Assembly: GCA_030587525.1 (NCBI GenBank) | Contig: JAUQYW010000544.1 | Location: 1-20,784, forward strand | Source: Candidatus Sigynarchaeota archaeon | GTDB lineage: Archaea > Asgardarchaeota > Lokiarchaeia > Sigynarchaeales > Sigynarchaeaceae | Direction of reading: 5' to 3' | DNA length: 20,784 nt | In this document: positions 1 through 15,000 of the stretch, piece by piece | How the letters are laid out: the number at the start of each line of letters is the position of its first letter | Position numbering within the stretch: position 1 is the first letter of the stretch | The notes under the pieces: generated by a model | What the model saw: only the letters and a program-made list of their open reading frames with translations | Databases searched by the model: none | What the model was told of the DNA's origin: nothing | Program-made: the position numbers and the translations under genes

Positions 1-2
1 AG

Positions 3-3000
3 AGCATAGACGTGTTTCTCATCGCGAACACTTTCATCTCGCAGCCAACATCGACATCCAGCATCGGGTTTTCAGTGAACCTCGCTAGCTCGATCGCGGC
101 GATCGATGCCGTGCAAGACATTAACTCGTTCGAGGGCATCGCCGTTGATCTGCTCATCCCCGACATTTTCAGCCAGTATTGGAAGGCAACCACGTTTGAA
201 AACATCACGATCGTGTTCGTGGACTCCGATGTACACGAGTTTACATGGACCCTTACGAAAGAGACGCTCTTCTCGTATCTCTCTACGGATCTCCATCCAG
301 AATCGCAATCGATAACGCTTGATAGCGTTCGGCTCAAGCGCATCCGTATTCCCATCCCGTTCACGGCACTCAATTTCGTAGGACCGGATCGCTTTGATCC
401 GGAGAAGATCACGACGGTCAATATCCAAGGCAAGAACCTAGACGTGTACCCGGGTGCATTCGAGGAAGGTATCGGGATCGTCGTGCCTGCTAACGACCTC
501 GATTGGGTCACAGCTGTAGAACCGCAACAATATCTAGGCATCACTGGCATCTATTTCGTCGACTTGATAAATGATGTATCAATATGGAGTTCCCCGGGTG
601 ATTTCACGGGCACCCCAGAACAACAATCGGTCGGCTTTACCGTCGCATCCATTGGCACGGCAAGTTCCACCACAGCGTCCTTACAAATCGATCCGGTTAC
701 TGCCGCGATCGAGTTATCCAGCGGGACCGTCTTGAACACGCTGGAATTTTCCGATTACATGTATTTTGATGGCATCACCATAACTGCCTCCCTTGATGGC
801 CAGCAAGTGAGCATCGTTGATGAGAAACCTAGCATCCTTGGCATTGACACGATCTCACTTCAAGGGTTAAGATCCGGGAACTGGGCGATGCTTGGCTTAC
901 CTGCTGTCTATGGCCTCGCGGACTCGCTCACGTTCTCCGCGAGTATTGCTCCTGAAATTTTCGATGGCCTGTCCATCGCCTATTCTGGCAGCCCGTTTTT
1001 CACGGCCGCGAGGGACTTTTTGATAACGGGTACAGGCAGCTTCAAGATCGTGAAGGAAAAGCTGGTTTTCGACACGGAAATTGGCGCGTCGATTAACAAT
1101 GATTTCGTGATAGATCAAAATGGCTTGGACACATATTACTCCTTCGATTCCGTGCCGATCCAGCACAACAAGTACTTGCAGATGAGAAAGCTGGTCTTGG
1201 GTGGGTCTACGTCTGCGTGTTATGAATTTCCGGCGCCAACAACCATTGCTTCTGGCACGACCATCTCATATGATCTGAGATTCGGTGATGTGATAATGGC
1301 TGGAAAGGGAATGGAATGCAATATCCTCGATACCCATGGTCGAAAGATCGCGTCGCTTGTCTTCGAGGTGCTCAGCACGGTCACGAAGGAGGCGAGGATC
1401 GATATCAGGTATATCGAGACCGTGAGCGGGGCCAACGTATACCGCGTGCAAACTATCGGTACTTTCGAGTATGATGAATGGACATCGCTTCGTATTCGGT
1501 TTTTGTCAGAAGACTATTTCCAGGTCGAGATTAACGGCCAATACAATCCTGCCACTTTCCCGACGTACGAAAGCAAGATATTGCCGGTTTGGCAGTATGA
1601 CCATCCCATCACCACGATGCAATTCATTTTGACCGGAGCGGGAGGCGATTCTGTTATGAAAGGACATCTTGATGACATCAAATCATCATGGGATGGTATC
1701 GTCCAAGATTTCGAGTCTTACACGATTGGCTATGATCCGAGGCAACCGGGTTCACCTTGGCAGTACTCTGATGCCAATGCATTGCGAATCTTTCTCGAGA
1801 GTGCTCCCGTAAAGATACAAGATGGATCTGGCAACGTGGTCGTTATACCCAGATTCACCAGCGGCGCGTTCGGGAAAGCCTTGTATTTTGACGGAAATAT
1901 GCTGGTCTCGACCGATTCCGTGGACCGGTCATCCAGTTTTTCATTGTGTGCGTATGTCAAGCCATTTATCTTGCCATCTTCCGGTTCCTCGGTCGTGCCG
2001 CTTTTCGATGCTAGGGACACTATTGGTGGAGTCATCCAGGCGGGAACGTCTATCAGCATGAGCTCGAACCGCATTGTCATCACGTATCACGATGGAAGCA
2101 TCGCCCACGCCTATGCATTCTCCGCCCTTCGTTGGTACTTGATCAGCGTGGTGTTCGACGCGACCGCGGGCACGATCACGACCTATGTGGATGGAAAATT
2201 CGTCGATCAGACCACGGGCATATCGTTTGCGACCACTGGCCAAAATTATGCACCCTTCATCCTTGGCAAGGATGAGGCAGCGAATAAATACTTCTATGGC
2301 TTGATGGATGAGATCCTCATCTATGACCGGGCTCTGTTGCAGAACCAGGTGAGAGCCTTGTCCCGTGTCGAGAATCGCATCGATGTCGTGCAAGGCGAAG
2401 CTGCGTATGTTGTCGGCATGTTACGTGACGATGACAACCATTACATGTGGAACTTGCCCACGAATAACTTCATCAGCTCGACCTTCACCCTTTCCCAGAT
2501 GCGATACAACGCGGCTTCGGGCACCAGCTCGTGGGTTTCTGGCATTGCGATGCCTGCGGAAGTACCACAAACTAGCATCCAGGTCGTGAACGAGGCGACG
2601 ACGCCCGTGGAAATCGTGTCAGAATGCATAGGGATGACCTTCATCGCGGAGCGATCCGGCATCGATAGCATCTCGATCATGACGACGGACGACGATACCG
2701 ACGTGGCCGATGACCCTGAGTCGGTTAATATCGAGGTAATCGAGATGGAGGGAGATGTCCCCGTCTCGACAGATACCGTGATCTGGTCGACCTCGATAAC
2801 CTACCAGGATTTCACGGGCGGCCGCGTTGGCACGTTCGGATGGTACGATATATCGCTTGACGAGTCGCTGATCCCGGGAGCGCAGTATTGCATCACGTTC
2901 ACGTCTAGTTCCTTCGGCGCCGCTAATGATTTCATGCTCCACGTCGCCGCGACGACCGGCAATGTGTTCGAGGAAGGAATGGCCATCGAAAAGAGCGAGG

Positions 3001-6000
3001 ATGATGCACTTGGCTTTGTGGAGAAACGGATGAATTCAGGTACCGAGACGACATCTTGCGACCTCGTGTTCCGGACGTCGTTTGCATCGCACTGGGATAA
3101 ATGCACGACGGGGATCGTGCAGATCGAGAATGTCGCGGGAACGTGGGTTGATTGGAAAGTGTTCCAGATCGGTTACGATGGCACCTTTAGCTTCCTCATC
3201 GACACGAAGGAGACAGCGGACACATACCTTGATCCAGGAATGTACAATGCGAAACTCGTCTATTCCCCGCTGCATCTCGGAGGGTCTTCTAGCTTGTTCT
3301 ATGAGGATGCAACCATGCCTTTCACGATCACCGTGTTCGGCGCGAAGACCGAGATCCAGTACCTACTCGAAGACCAAGCCGTAGAATCATCTGTCCCGGT
3401 ACAAAGCCGAACCGTTTCGAACACTTTATTTACAGATGGTGCGGGCGAATTCTACACCCGAATCGTCGCTAATCGCACATATTCCGACCCGGCGCATTTC
3501 GACTTCAAGCTCGTGTCTCGGAACCAACCGTTAGGAAATAGACCCTTGTGGATGCAAATCGGTGTTTCCCCTGGTTCAGTTTTGCCTAGGTCAATAGATT
3601 GGGTCGACGATCCAGGTGCAAACGCGGAACTCGATTATCTCCGCCTTACCTACGGGGAAAAATATATCCGTGACTTGTTCGGGATTCAAACCATCGAGCA
3701 AAAGAAGCTTGCCAATCCGGTGTTCTATCCCTTCATGCGCGACAGCGACACGAAAGCCTACTGGGGACCCAGCGTTTGGATAATGGACACGACTGATCCC
3801 ACGACAGGCATCGCGACGTTTAATTTCCCGAACGGCATCCCGGTAAAGGACGTCATGACGATGATCGATGAACTTGGCTTGTTTGGCTCCCCGCAGACCA
3901 TCGAGGATATTAACTTCTACATCAAGGTCATCTATGATTCGCAATTCTCCTGGCTCGACAAGGAGTTGAATGAACCGGTCGATCAATTCGGCACATCATA
4001 CGTTCCTACCGACCCCGAGTTCGCATCGACGGGTAACCGGCTGTGGTTCGTTGATGATGGCACCCGGGGACCCGGCTACTATGATCCACTATATGCTGAT
4101 ACGGTCGCAGAGGGCGTTTTATACGTGCAGCGAGAATCCGTGCTCATCACCGGAGGTGCCAGGACAGTCATTCCCAGGGAAATGCTCGAAGCGCACGTGA
4201 TCTCGCACCCGGGCATGGATCCGATCACGAAATATGGGTTCCCCGTCCAATTAACATTGCTCGAGGCAGATGTGGATAGCAATGGGGCAATAGTTCCTGA
4301 AACAACCTCATCGGGTAGCGGGATGAAGTCTGATTTTAAGATCCCCGAAAATGCCGAGGCCGTGTATATGGAGCTCTGGAACGATGACAAGACGCAAGTG
4401 ATCATCAATTCGAGCACGCTTTGGGATCTTACTTCATGGCCTGGTGAAACCAATGCCGACGGGTCGGTTGAGATCATCGTTGACCCCGCCTTATCAGGCC
4501 TCTCTTTCCTTATGCCGGGTACCTACCAGGCGAAAACATGGACCGACGGCAGCGAATACTTGAAGCCCGCGCAAGAACATACCTTTAGCATCGATATTTT
4601 GAGCGAGAATGCATTCAACATGTCCGTTCCTTCATTCCGGTACTCGTTCATGGACATCTTGCGAGACAGTGGCGTCGCGTTGCGGGAATCGGAGCTCTTG
4701 CCGGTCCTGGATATAATGAACGGCGTGGAACCGTGGGACGGCTCCACAGCATATGATATCCCATCGTGGGAAACGAATTATCCGGTCCTCGTGGGGATGG
4801 TCGGGATACGCAACACGACGGAAATTGTGTACCCAGAGGAGCTGAACATGACAGAGGAGGAAATTCTTGACTCGCGTGGCACATTCATCGACACTATGGA
4901 CTTTTCCACATTCCAGGCTGGCGAGCAGGTTCGTGACAAAGATGGATGGAACGTGTGGCAGCAGAACTCGGACTACGATTTCACGTGCACGGTCACGGGC
5001 GAGAATAAGTGGGGTCATCTAGTGAAATCAAGCGGAAGCGATGCAGCCGAGATGTATTATAATTATCCATCGATCACGCCGTGGTTCAGCTATGAGATTT
5101 CCTATTCATTCGTATACGAGGGAGATGATGGTCAAATTTCGATCACGCCTTCCAAGGTTGCAGGTGGTGGTTGGCCCCTTATGCAATTGTTCACGAATGG
5201 GGCATTCCGCACGACCAATGGCGCGTACGACAACCGCTTGCTGTTTAATCCGGTAATCGGCAGGGAGTACAAGGTCACCGTCGTGATTCTATCTGACAAA
5301 CTCTATGATGTCCGGGTCAAAGATATGCTTTCGGGCACTGAAACGATATATTCCAACGGGGGCGCCCATTATGCCACGAACCCGTACGGTTCGAGCGTGT
5401 ATAATTGCACACAGTTCAAGATTGAAACAATGCCCGCGACAACTGCAGATATTTCCATCGGGTCGATCATCACCACTTGCATGGCCCCGGAAGTTGTTGC
5501 CGAGGCTAACGGAGAGGTCCTTGCTGAGGATCTTGCGAAGGAAAGCATTCCAACCTCGGATGGCACAGAAGTGAACATCCTCCTCAATGGCGTGGTTCAG
5601 CGTTCTCTCAATTTCTTCATAGAGGAAAATGCTTCCGATTGGAAGGATTTCGAGATACCGCTCGATCAATACGTCAATTATCACTGGGATTCTGCCTTAT
5701 CCAGCTGGGTATACGGCAAGAAGCAAGTTAAAAATCCATCGACCGGACAATTGGAGTGGGTGGATGATCCCCTCGATATCTCGTTTGAATTCCGGGATAT
5801 TGCAGATTATGCTAATAAAGAGATATATCTTGCCCAGCTTAAAATTGTTGATTCGTATATACGCCAGGATCTCGATCAATGGATGTTTTTAAACGAATTT
5901 CCATCCGATGTTCCTTTAACCACTGGGACGTATAATTATGATGAAACGGTGAACGGCTCATTCGTCCTGGACCTCATCGACCCCGGGCAAATGGTAACAC

Positions 6001-9000
6001 TCGCTGTCCTCGATACCGAGATCACGAACGAGGGCGGAAGCGATGCGGTCCGTCGCGAAGTGGTCAAGACGCCGAAGTGGAGACCATCGCAATCGTATAG
6101 CGGGGTTATGGTCGTCGATGAAGATGGCGAGGCCGTTTTCGGCGTGGATCCAGCCACGGGCTGCCCGTGGACAACCGACGATCCCTCGACCAGGGTCGCA
6201 TTCGCGGGCGTCAAGTACGTGTCCATCGATTCGTTCGTCGTGACGCACGATAATCAAGATCTGACAGATACCCGACCTGACATATTTCCGTACAACACGA
6301 CAATTACCTTCAAGAACGTGTTCAAGGGCACGTCAAATCACCCCGTCGGCGTCACGCAGCGCCGTTATTATTCGGAAACGAACGGGGTGAAGGAAAGCGT
6401 GTATGAAGGATGGCAGTTCGGCAATTCACCGTGGCAAGACGGCGCGCGCCTTGGAAGTATCACGCTAGGTTCTGGTTCGAGCGAAACCACGTACGAATCC
6501 ATCGTGATGCAGACACGGCCCGACAACTCCGCGACGACCAGCACGGACGAGACTGATGGTCTTGCGGTCGTGTTCCCGAGCTTGTATCTTCCTTACAGGG
6601 CATTCTTTTCTGGAAGCATCTACGTCGCGGCACCCGGCGACGGTTTTTTGTGGGCTGAAGTCATCGTTCGCAGCACGATCGATCCGTCCATGAAGTTCAA
6701 ATGGATCCTCCCGATTAGCTCATCAAGCAACTACCACGAGATCGTCCCGCTATCGATCGATATCTTGCACGGTGGTGGGGACTGGCATACAGCTCCAGGT
6801 ATGACGTTTTTCGGTCCCGATGGAAAGTCACCTGCTGATCTTGAAGGTACGAATGTTGATATCATCTTGCAAGTGCGGCACGTGGTAGGTGGAGGAGAGA
6901 GAGGTACATCCATGACCCGCGCCCGGGTTCACTGGATCAACCCGGAAGTGACAGGATGGGAAAACATCGTGTTTGTCTCGACGGGCCTTGATGATCAGCT
7001 TATGGGAAAAATATACGGGACTTCATTCACTTCGCTGTACTGCAACGACGTGATTGGCAACATGGGCTTGAGCCGGTATGATGGTTACCAGGTTGCCCCT
7101 TATATGAACGATCTCAAGTTTGCGATCGATGGTCCCATCACGTCGGTCTTGAACATCATGAATCACAACCGCGTCGAAGGCGATCCGTTCGATCCCGCTA
7201 ATCCAGCGACGAATTGGAACCAAATTCTCGCGGCATTCAACGAATATCCCACCCAGGGTAGCAATACCGAGACCATGTACGAGATCCTGACAGCAGATCC
7301 GAACGGGGACGGGATATTCGATGATAAGAACGGCGATGGCGTGGGAAACGAGGAAGATGACAAGCTCGTGCGAAACGCGTTCGTTCGCTTGAAGTTCAAG
7401 GAAAGTATCAGGTCCAGCACCGAACCCAGCATCGTGAAAGGCGTGTTCAAGGTGTTCCAGCAAGAATCGACGGGCCTAGGCACGTCCCGATTCGTCGAGA
7501 AGGCCGCGTTCGAGCGCCGCATCACCGCCATCATCCAGCCGTGGTATTACAAGCAATATAGCAATTACCGGAGCTTGTCGCAAGCCACGGATGCCATCGG
7601 GAACACGGTTCACAAGACATTTACATCACCTCTCACGCTCAACACGAATGTTGGAACCGACAAGGACCTGGTCGATTCGATCTTGGCGAGTTACCGGAAG
7701 GCCATCGGGCCAAGGGACCTCGTCATCTCCGATTGGAACGAGGTCGTCAAGGCTTATGATCCCGGGTCTGCTCATGATCCGGCTACCGAAGCGGGAGAAA
7801 ATCACTTGCGCACGAGCCACAACTTGAAACCCGTGGAATTCGACGAGTATCTCTTCCGGTCGATATACAACATCACGGAATGGCAGACCCAGACGCTCAA
7901 GCCATACACGGTGCTCAACGATCCTGTCGAGAAGAGCGGCATCTTGCTCCTGCTTCACTCGTCTGGCGCGTCCAACACGGAGAAGATCGGCGGTGAATGG
8001 CTCACGACCGATCAACCCTTCGCGCAGGTGATCAACACGACGAATCCCGTCATCAACGGCATCCGGGTATGGCCGCAAAATTCCTCGAATCCCGAGACGT
8101 TGGAGAAAGTGCGCGTGTCCTTGTATCCGAACAAGCGGGTCATGTTGCCGAGGACCACAGCTCAAGACGTCTCCGAGCCGAGAAAATACGAGATCATTCC
8201 CGATTTTTCGCAAGATTTCAATGCTGATCCTGCCATCATCCAGCCATGGCTCGAGCAAGTCGATTACACGAGAGATGAATGGATGAAAGGATACTTGCCA
8301 TTTTCCTACGACCCAGGCATCAGCTGGGCAGGATGGCAAGACACCGGCATATTTTCCCCGCAAGTGATCAGGATAAACATCCACACGGGCGATTTCTGGT
8401 GCAATTTTCCGGAACTCCAGTGGCGAGTAGCGACCGGGTGTTTCTTCATCATCGGTAGCGGAGATATTACCGAGCCAGCGGAAGAGCGGTTCGCCGTATG
8501 GATCTCGTATTTTGAAGGTATCAATCCCCCCGAAGCGATTACGACAAAGTACGGGGTACCAAGCAATCATATCATCACAGTGACGAGGGTAGTACCACTG
8601 GCAACATCCTATCCTAGTGCAAGCGAGCTGGCTGACTGTATCTATGAAGCGATGACGTCGAACTTGCACTTTATGGCTGGGGGGAACATCCAAGTGACGC
8701 GCTTGGGGACGAGCGGGCTGGAGTTCAAGTGGGATGAGTCGTGCTCGAGAAAACAGCTAATTCCTTGCGAAGTGCTCGGGAACTACTACCCGTGGCTAGA
8801 CATCATATCCTCGGAAGGCGGCATCACCACGACACCAGCAGACGTGAAGAAGATCGGGGCGGGCGATGGCATCATAGATGACCGGGACGGGTTCTATGGC
8901 TACACTCTCGTGTTCGAGGGATATGCTGGCACCTACAGCGATCGAATTACCGCACGCCGGAACATCACGCTTAGCTGGAGCGATAATGCGCTCGCAATTG

Positions 9001-12000
9001 TAAGCGGGCATTTCTTGAACATAAGCGACGGGAATGGCGGCATCGAAACATTCTTTAACGAAGGCTCGTTTGAAGATGCCGTGTTCGCATCGAAATCAAT
9101 TCTAACGCGGAGCATGAGCTACCGGCTAGGTACTACCCAGGAGAGCCAGTTGGTCGCGACTATGAAGCTCAATAGCACGATCGCGCAATGGATCTGGCCG
9201 ACTGCAGCAGGAAAAGGGTTCGATCCCGATTGGACGAAGTACAAGGTGTTCGGTTACCAGCTCCTCGCGAGCGGGAACGTGTCGAACATCGACCACGTGA
9301 CCGTGAAACTGAAGGACACGAGCGGAGCGTACATCGAGACATGCTCGTTCACGGACAGGTTTGATTCCGGCTCCAGCATTCTTTTCGCGTGGCATTCCCT
9401 CGTGATACCTTCGGCAACGGAACTCGGATACATCGAATTCAGCATCGCGTGGAAGCTACCGCAAGAACTCAACAACGAGTCCGTCGAGATCGGGCTCGGC
9501 GGCATTTTCTTCGAGCACGAGAGCAATGCCGCGTCCATGGAGCTCTTGCGATCAAGCGGTGCACCCGAGACATTGGCCATACCGATCAACCCGTTCGGGG
9601 CGACGTACGGGTACGCCGATTTTGTATGGAAAGGCGTCAAGGATGGGTCGGTGCAATATTCCGGCACGTTCACGGGTATCGACATCGATCTTCCCGCGAG
9701 CAGTGCGGCACAACTAGACATCAAGGCTCTCTCGATCCTTCGCGCGAATGAAACCGAACAAGAGATCAAGAAATACTGGTACAAGGCACAGTTCGATTCG
9801 CAGATCAACAACCAGCAAGACCTGGCATACCACCTTGGTTCTGCCGGTGTTTCTCCGCCCGACATCGCTGGTTGGACTGGCTCGTTCACCGAGAAGAAAG
9901 ATTCTTGGATAGTCACGCGAGTTTTTGACCTGGATTATTCAGGAACGTATGATCTCGCCGTCCAGTACGAGGACGGGAAGGGTGAAGCCATCGTAGACCA
10001 GTTCGGACAATTGATTCTCGACGGGCTGAACGACATCGTTTCCTATGATGAAAATATGAATGGAATCTTCGAGATGCAAGTTGAGACGGGAAAAACCGAT
10101 GAAATCTCCACCGGTGGTCGGGATGATTTTTGCGTTAAGAAAATCGGCACCACGACAGAATGGCGATACGATGCCAATGAGGATGGCTTGTGGGATTACT
10201 TGCGCGTGGATTACGATATGAAAGCGAGTAAGGTAATGCCTGTCATGGCGATCCAGGAATGGGTGCCAGGCCACCGCGAAGGAGGCACGTGGGTGCCTGG
10301 TTCCTGGAGCGAGTTCACGGCGTGGAATTTCGATGGTTCGCGGGTAACTCACGGATATGACACGTATGTCGACGTGGATGGCAGCGATGGCACGTTCGAG
10401 TCCATCACGCAAAACCTGGACTTGTGGGACGACACGCCCCGGCCAGAATTCATCGACGTGGACGAGAGCCCGCTCACGCCCGAGCAATACCTAGAATACA
10501 ACATCACCAAGGACCACATCTCGGCTGACATCTCTGAAAATGGCTTGTGGACGTACGAGACCCATAAATCCATCACGCGTGCCGCGGTCTATAACAGTTA
10601 TTCGGGCGAATACGAGGTGGACGAGACCGTTCAAGAAACATGTGATATCCAAGCAAGGAAGACGTTCGTGCTGCTCGGCGTAGACGGGGAGCATGAAATC
10701 GTGGCCGATGTCATCATCATCGAGGATGTCGACGTGCTTCTGGACCCAAGAGCAGGGTTGCCCGAGAAAGCCTCCATTGGGCATGGAGGAACCGTGTACT
10801 TTTATGATTCGAACCTAGATGGCCAACCAGAGCTCGGGTTCGAATTCACGGCGAATACCTATCACGACGTGAGCATCGCATTTTACGAGGGTGAGGATGG
10901 CGAACTGATACACCGGCCGAAAGCCATCGGTTTCTTCGTGGATAACGGGAACGGGCGATGCGATGTTGACCAAGTATCGATGATCATGGGCACCGGAGAT
11001 AAGTTCTACCCTACCTATTGGTTGTATGACAAAGTCAACTTGGAAATCATCGCAGGCATTGCATATCGCACCGCGTGGGATGAATTCGCGCAGAGTTACG
11101 ACGCGATGTGGTGGGTCATGCAAGCAATGGACATCGCCGTCGGCATCGGCATCCAGGTCATAACGTCGTTCATCGGTGCCGCGATCGGCAGCATCATTCC
11201 TGTCGTCGGCACGGCGGCTGGTGGATATATCGGGAGCTTGATTGGCATGGCGATCAGCCAGCTCATGTATTTTTTCTGGGGCCGGGTGGAAACATCGATA
11301 AGCAATTTCGTTGACCAGATGGTACGGCGGCGGGGCGAGGGCGCCGTGGAGAGTTTGCGGGACCCGAAGGAACCGGACGCGGGTGTTTCCCCGTACCCAT
11401 ACAAGATCGTCGACGCGGTGGGCTATGGCGATTCCATACTTTCCAGCGAGGTCGGGACGACCTTCGCTATGCCCGTCAAGCTACCCACGTATCGTTACGA
11501 GAAGGTCAAGTGGGTTAAACACTCGCACAGTCCGCCGACCGATCCACACGGCAGTAGGCAACATCCCTACGAACATTATTCTCTCGTCCAGGAATCGACA
11601 CCCGACCTTGGTCAAGACCGCGATTCCATCGCGTGGCGTCATCAAGTATATGACATGTTCCGCGGCAACGGTGATGGATTGTATCCGCTAGGTGTCCAGG
11701 TCGTGCCAGGTGACGTTGGACATTTCTGGAGCTATCCGAACATAGAGGTAACCGACGTGAACGGGAAGGGACTTTATAAAGCGGGTGACATCTTTACATT
11801 GCGGGTGAAATTCGGCGCGCCAGGCCTCGCATCCGGATCGCTGCAACCAGAAACGGATCAGGAGGTCGTGCTAGATTTTGGTCCGAGCGCCGATGTGCAT
11901 TACTCGAGCGAAGTGCTGCACATCAGCGGCAATTCGCCATCTGGAGAAATCGACGTGACCGTGGCCATTCCATACACGTCGGCGGCCATCATCGACACGA

Positions 12001-15000
12001 ATGCCATGACGGTCGAAACGCGATCGGTTGTTCTTGAAACCGAACACCAGATATATGATAAGACTGGTGGCAACCTCGGCGTGCTCGTCCCGAGCGTGGA
12101 CATGGACGGGCGCTTCGGTTACACGCTGTCGAAATACCCGGCTTTCGATGCTTACCGCAATTCGAATACGCCCATCCTCGTTCCCGCGGCGAAGACCACG
12201 ACGATTGCGCTCACGCCAGCATCCCTCAGCACCGGGACAGCCAGCGACTATATCATCTTGCACGGCTCGAACGGCATGACCTGGGGCATCTGGTTCGAGA
12301 AGGGTTCAACGAGCAAGCCAACGGATATGAACACGGACAACGAGATCAAGGTGCATGTCGACCCGTCCGATTCCTCGCTTGCCGCGGCCGAAGCATTGCA
12401 TACCACGCTTGCTGCAGACACGACATTCACGACCATGTCCGGATTCTCGATCGTCCATGCTTGCGGGACTGATCCATACATAACCCTCGTGCAAGAATCG
12501 CCTGCCGCAAATGCCGAGCGCAAGGTCAGCAGTATTGCCGGGATCGAGATCACGACGCGCCAAAATCCCGCCCGGTTACCGTCACCGAAGGTGCTTGATG
12601 GTTACGCGACGAATGGCCCTCGCCTCTATTGGTTCGATGGCATCGACACGGCGCCCGCGTACCAGTGTGATTATGAAGTAACGGCCTTGTGCGCGGCGTA
12701 TAACAACGCGTATCAAGACGTGAAGAGCGATACCGGCTCAAGAATGTTCTGGATCAACGTTGCCGTGGAGACTGTTGCAACGATCATCCAGGAGCTCGCT
12801 GTTCGACGGATCCAGTGCAATATCAAGATCAAGGGGCAGCCACAAGCGGAGTGGTTCATCCTCAAGACCGAGGAGGACTGGGGGAAGTTCCTCCTGGAGA
12901 TGGGTAAGGAAGTGTTCGAGGAAGTCGTCTGGGAGGAAGGCGTATCGGCGGTCCTCACATACATGGGCATGGATCCCGAGCTGGCAAATGCGCTCGGTGA
13001 ATTTTCTGACATTTCGGGGAACCCGATCGTCGAGAGCATCACGCGGTTCATATCCACGCGGCAGGCGCTGCAGCTCATGCAGCGCGGGCTCCAGGTCACC
13101 GAGAGCCGCGTTTCGACCCTGGAGCGCCACATCACCGAAGACGAGACGCGGCTGTCCGAGCGCACTGCCCGGGCGTGGAATGCCCTCGATATAATGCTCG
13201 ATCCCTATGCCACGTGCATCGGTTCCTCCGAGCGGGCGCAAAAATTGTCGGCGATCACGGCGAAGCGGCTCGCGAGCGAGCAACAATCCTTAGAAATCGC
13301 CAAGAGTGCCCGTGCTGGGCTCAAGGCGGGCATCGATGCCATCATGACGGGAACCTATGCCAAGCGGGAGCACACCATAAACAGCCAAGCCGAGCAGGAA
13401 TGGATTGCCGAGGCATTCCCGGGCATGCCTATGAGGAATATTCACGCCAGGTCCATGATTGCCCTCGTGGTCAAGCAAGCCTTGGTTGGACTCTACGAGA
13501 TAGACGAGGATATCACGGTCAAGAAAGCCATTGAGGACCCATTATTCAAGCGATTATTCAACGTCGCACAAAACTGCTTCATTGGTATAAAATTCACAGA
13601 CATAATAGGTGCCGAGTACGGATGGGAGGAGGTTCAAGATTTATCGGTCAAGGAATTGCTCGAAACCTCTGGAAAGATCATTATATACGATCCCCTTCTT
13701 GATATTGGCATTGTAAACCCCGAGCGGGTTGTTTATGGCATTCCTAGAAAGGTAATAGACGAAAAAACCTTGGAGGTTGCCAATCAACAGCGGAGAGGTT
13801 CTCTCGCGGAGCATAACGCATGGCAAGATCTTACTTCATTTGATGACCAATGTATTGTGCTGCTTGGGATGTATCATAGTTTGAGATATTTATCATCGGA
13901 CACCATAGAAGTGTTAAAATCACTAAACATGATGAATATTAAAAACCGATTCACTTCCAATGCGAAATTGGAGACATTACTCAAGTTAATTGATTCGTTA
14001 GACGTCAAATCAGTCTCTCATACCCAGCAACGATTAACCTCCTACACAAAGGACGTGTTTAGACTGTTTTTCAAGAGGTTTGAGCTAACTTCGGATGTTC
14101 AAACGGATAATGCAATCGAGCAATTACAAGTAAAGGGAGATTTAAGGATAAGAAGAGAGGGCATCGCTGCAATTTTTGCGAGTTTATTATATTCCTTTGA
14201 TAGAATGGCATCCGAGACGATCTCGTATTGTAATGAAGAGTTAAAAACGGCTACAAGTAGTAAATTCATCGAGCGAGTTCAAGCTTTGAAGGATATCGCA
14301 ATTAAGGCAAGAGAAATTTTCCCGACAATGATAAATGATTTCTTAAAGAAAAGGACATCCTCGGTCTATCCTGGCGAGACCCGGCCGGAGTTTTTGGGAG
14401 AAAAATTAGAGAAATTCCCGAACTATCTGCGATTCGTCCAGCTTATCACTGATTCCGACGTGGACGTAAAAAAATTGAAGGAATGTATTTTCAAATTGAT
14501 TTCTTACATGGAAGTCTTTGGAAATGAGAATAGCTTGAAGGTAAAAATCGCAGAGAAGGCAAAAACTGCCCGTGAAAAACTTACAATAGCATTAAGAGAG
14601 ACTTTCACAAGCGATATAAAGATACTCGGCAGCATGGTAGAGGCATTCTTCTTGAGGGATACAATTTCTCAACTCTTTACCAAAAATACAGACTTGAAGG
14701 AATTTGGTGATTTATATGATGATGTGGAGAAGACCTATATCCATAACCAGCAGGTGTATATCACCCCCAAATTCAGGAATGATGGTTCTAAGCAACAGAA
14801 AGAACATCACCTTCCTGATGGAATGCTCTTCATGAAAGAAACCTTTTTGAAGAAGCTTGAAAGTGCTGTCTGGAGTAATGATCAACTGTGGTTGAAAATT
14901 AAACACGCAGTTGATGAACTTGGTCCATTCATTATTGTTGATAGCAAGTTCTTTTTAGAATTTGATAAGATTGCCAAAAACCTTGTGGAAGTAGAAGATA

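Noticed and set aside
12..14. GTG at 12 as the true start of the giant protein
   Set aside because: The frame is open to the edge, only 11 bases lie upstream, there is no visible ribosome-binding site, and the following residues are not a signal peptide; an upstream start is more likely.
5620..5950. Locally AT-rich stretch in the beta-domain part of the giant gene
   Set aside because: One line counted here is 22/60 G+C, but the stretch is only a few hundred bases long and its protein is ordinary beta-domain sequence. It was treated as normal local variation and not as an island.
7626..8693. Long open frame of 355 codons on the minus strand
   Set aside because: It lies wholly inside the giant gene, opposite a frame with clear domain-like protein. 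Its translation is Arg/His/Asp-rich without strand or helix patterning, which is typical of an antisense shadow in GC-rich coding DNA.
9254..9916. Minus-strand open frame of 220 codons
   Set aside because: Antisense shadow of the giant gene; Ser/Cys/Pro-rich translation without domain features.
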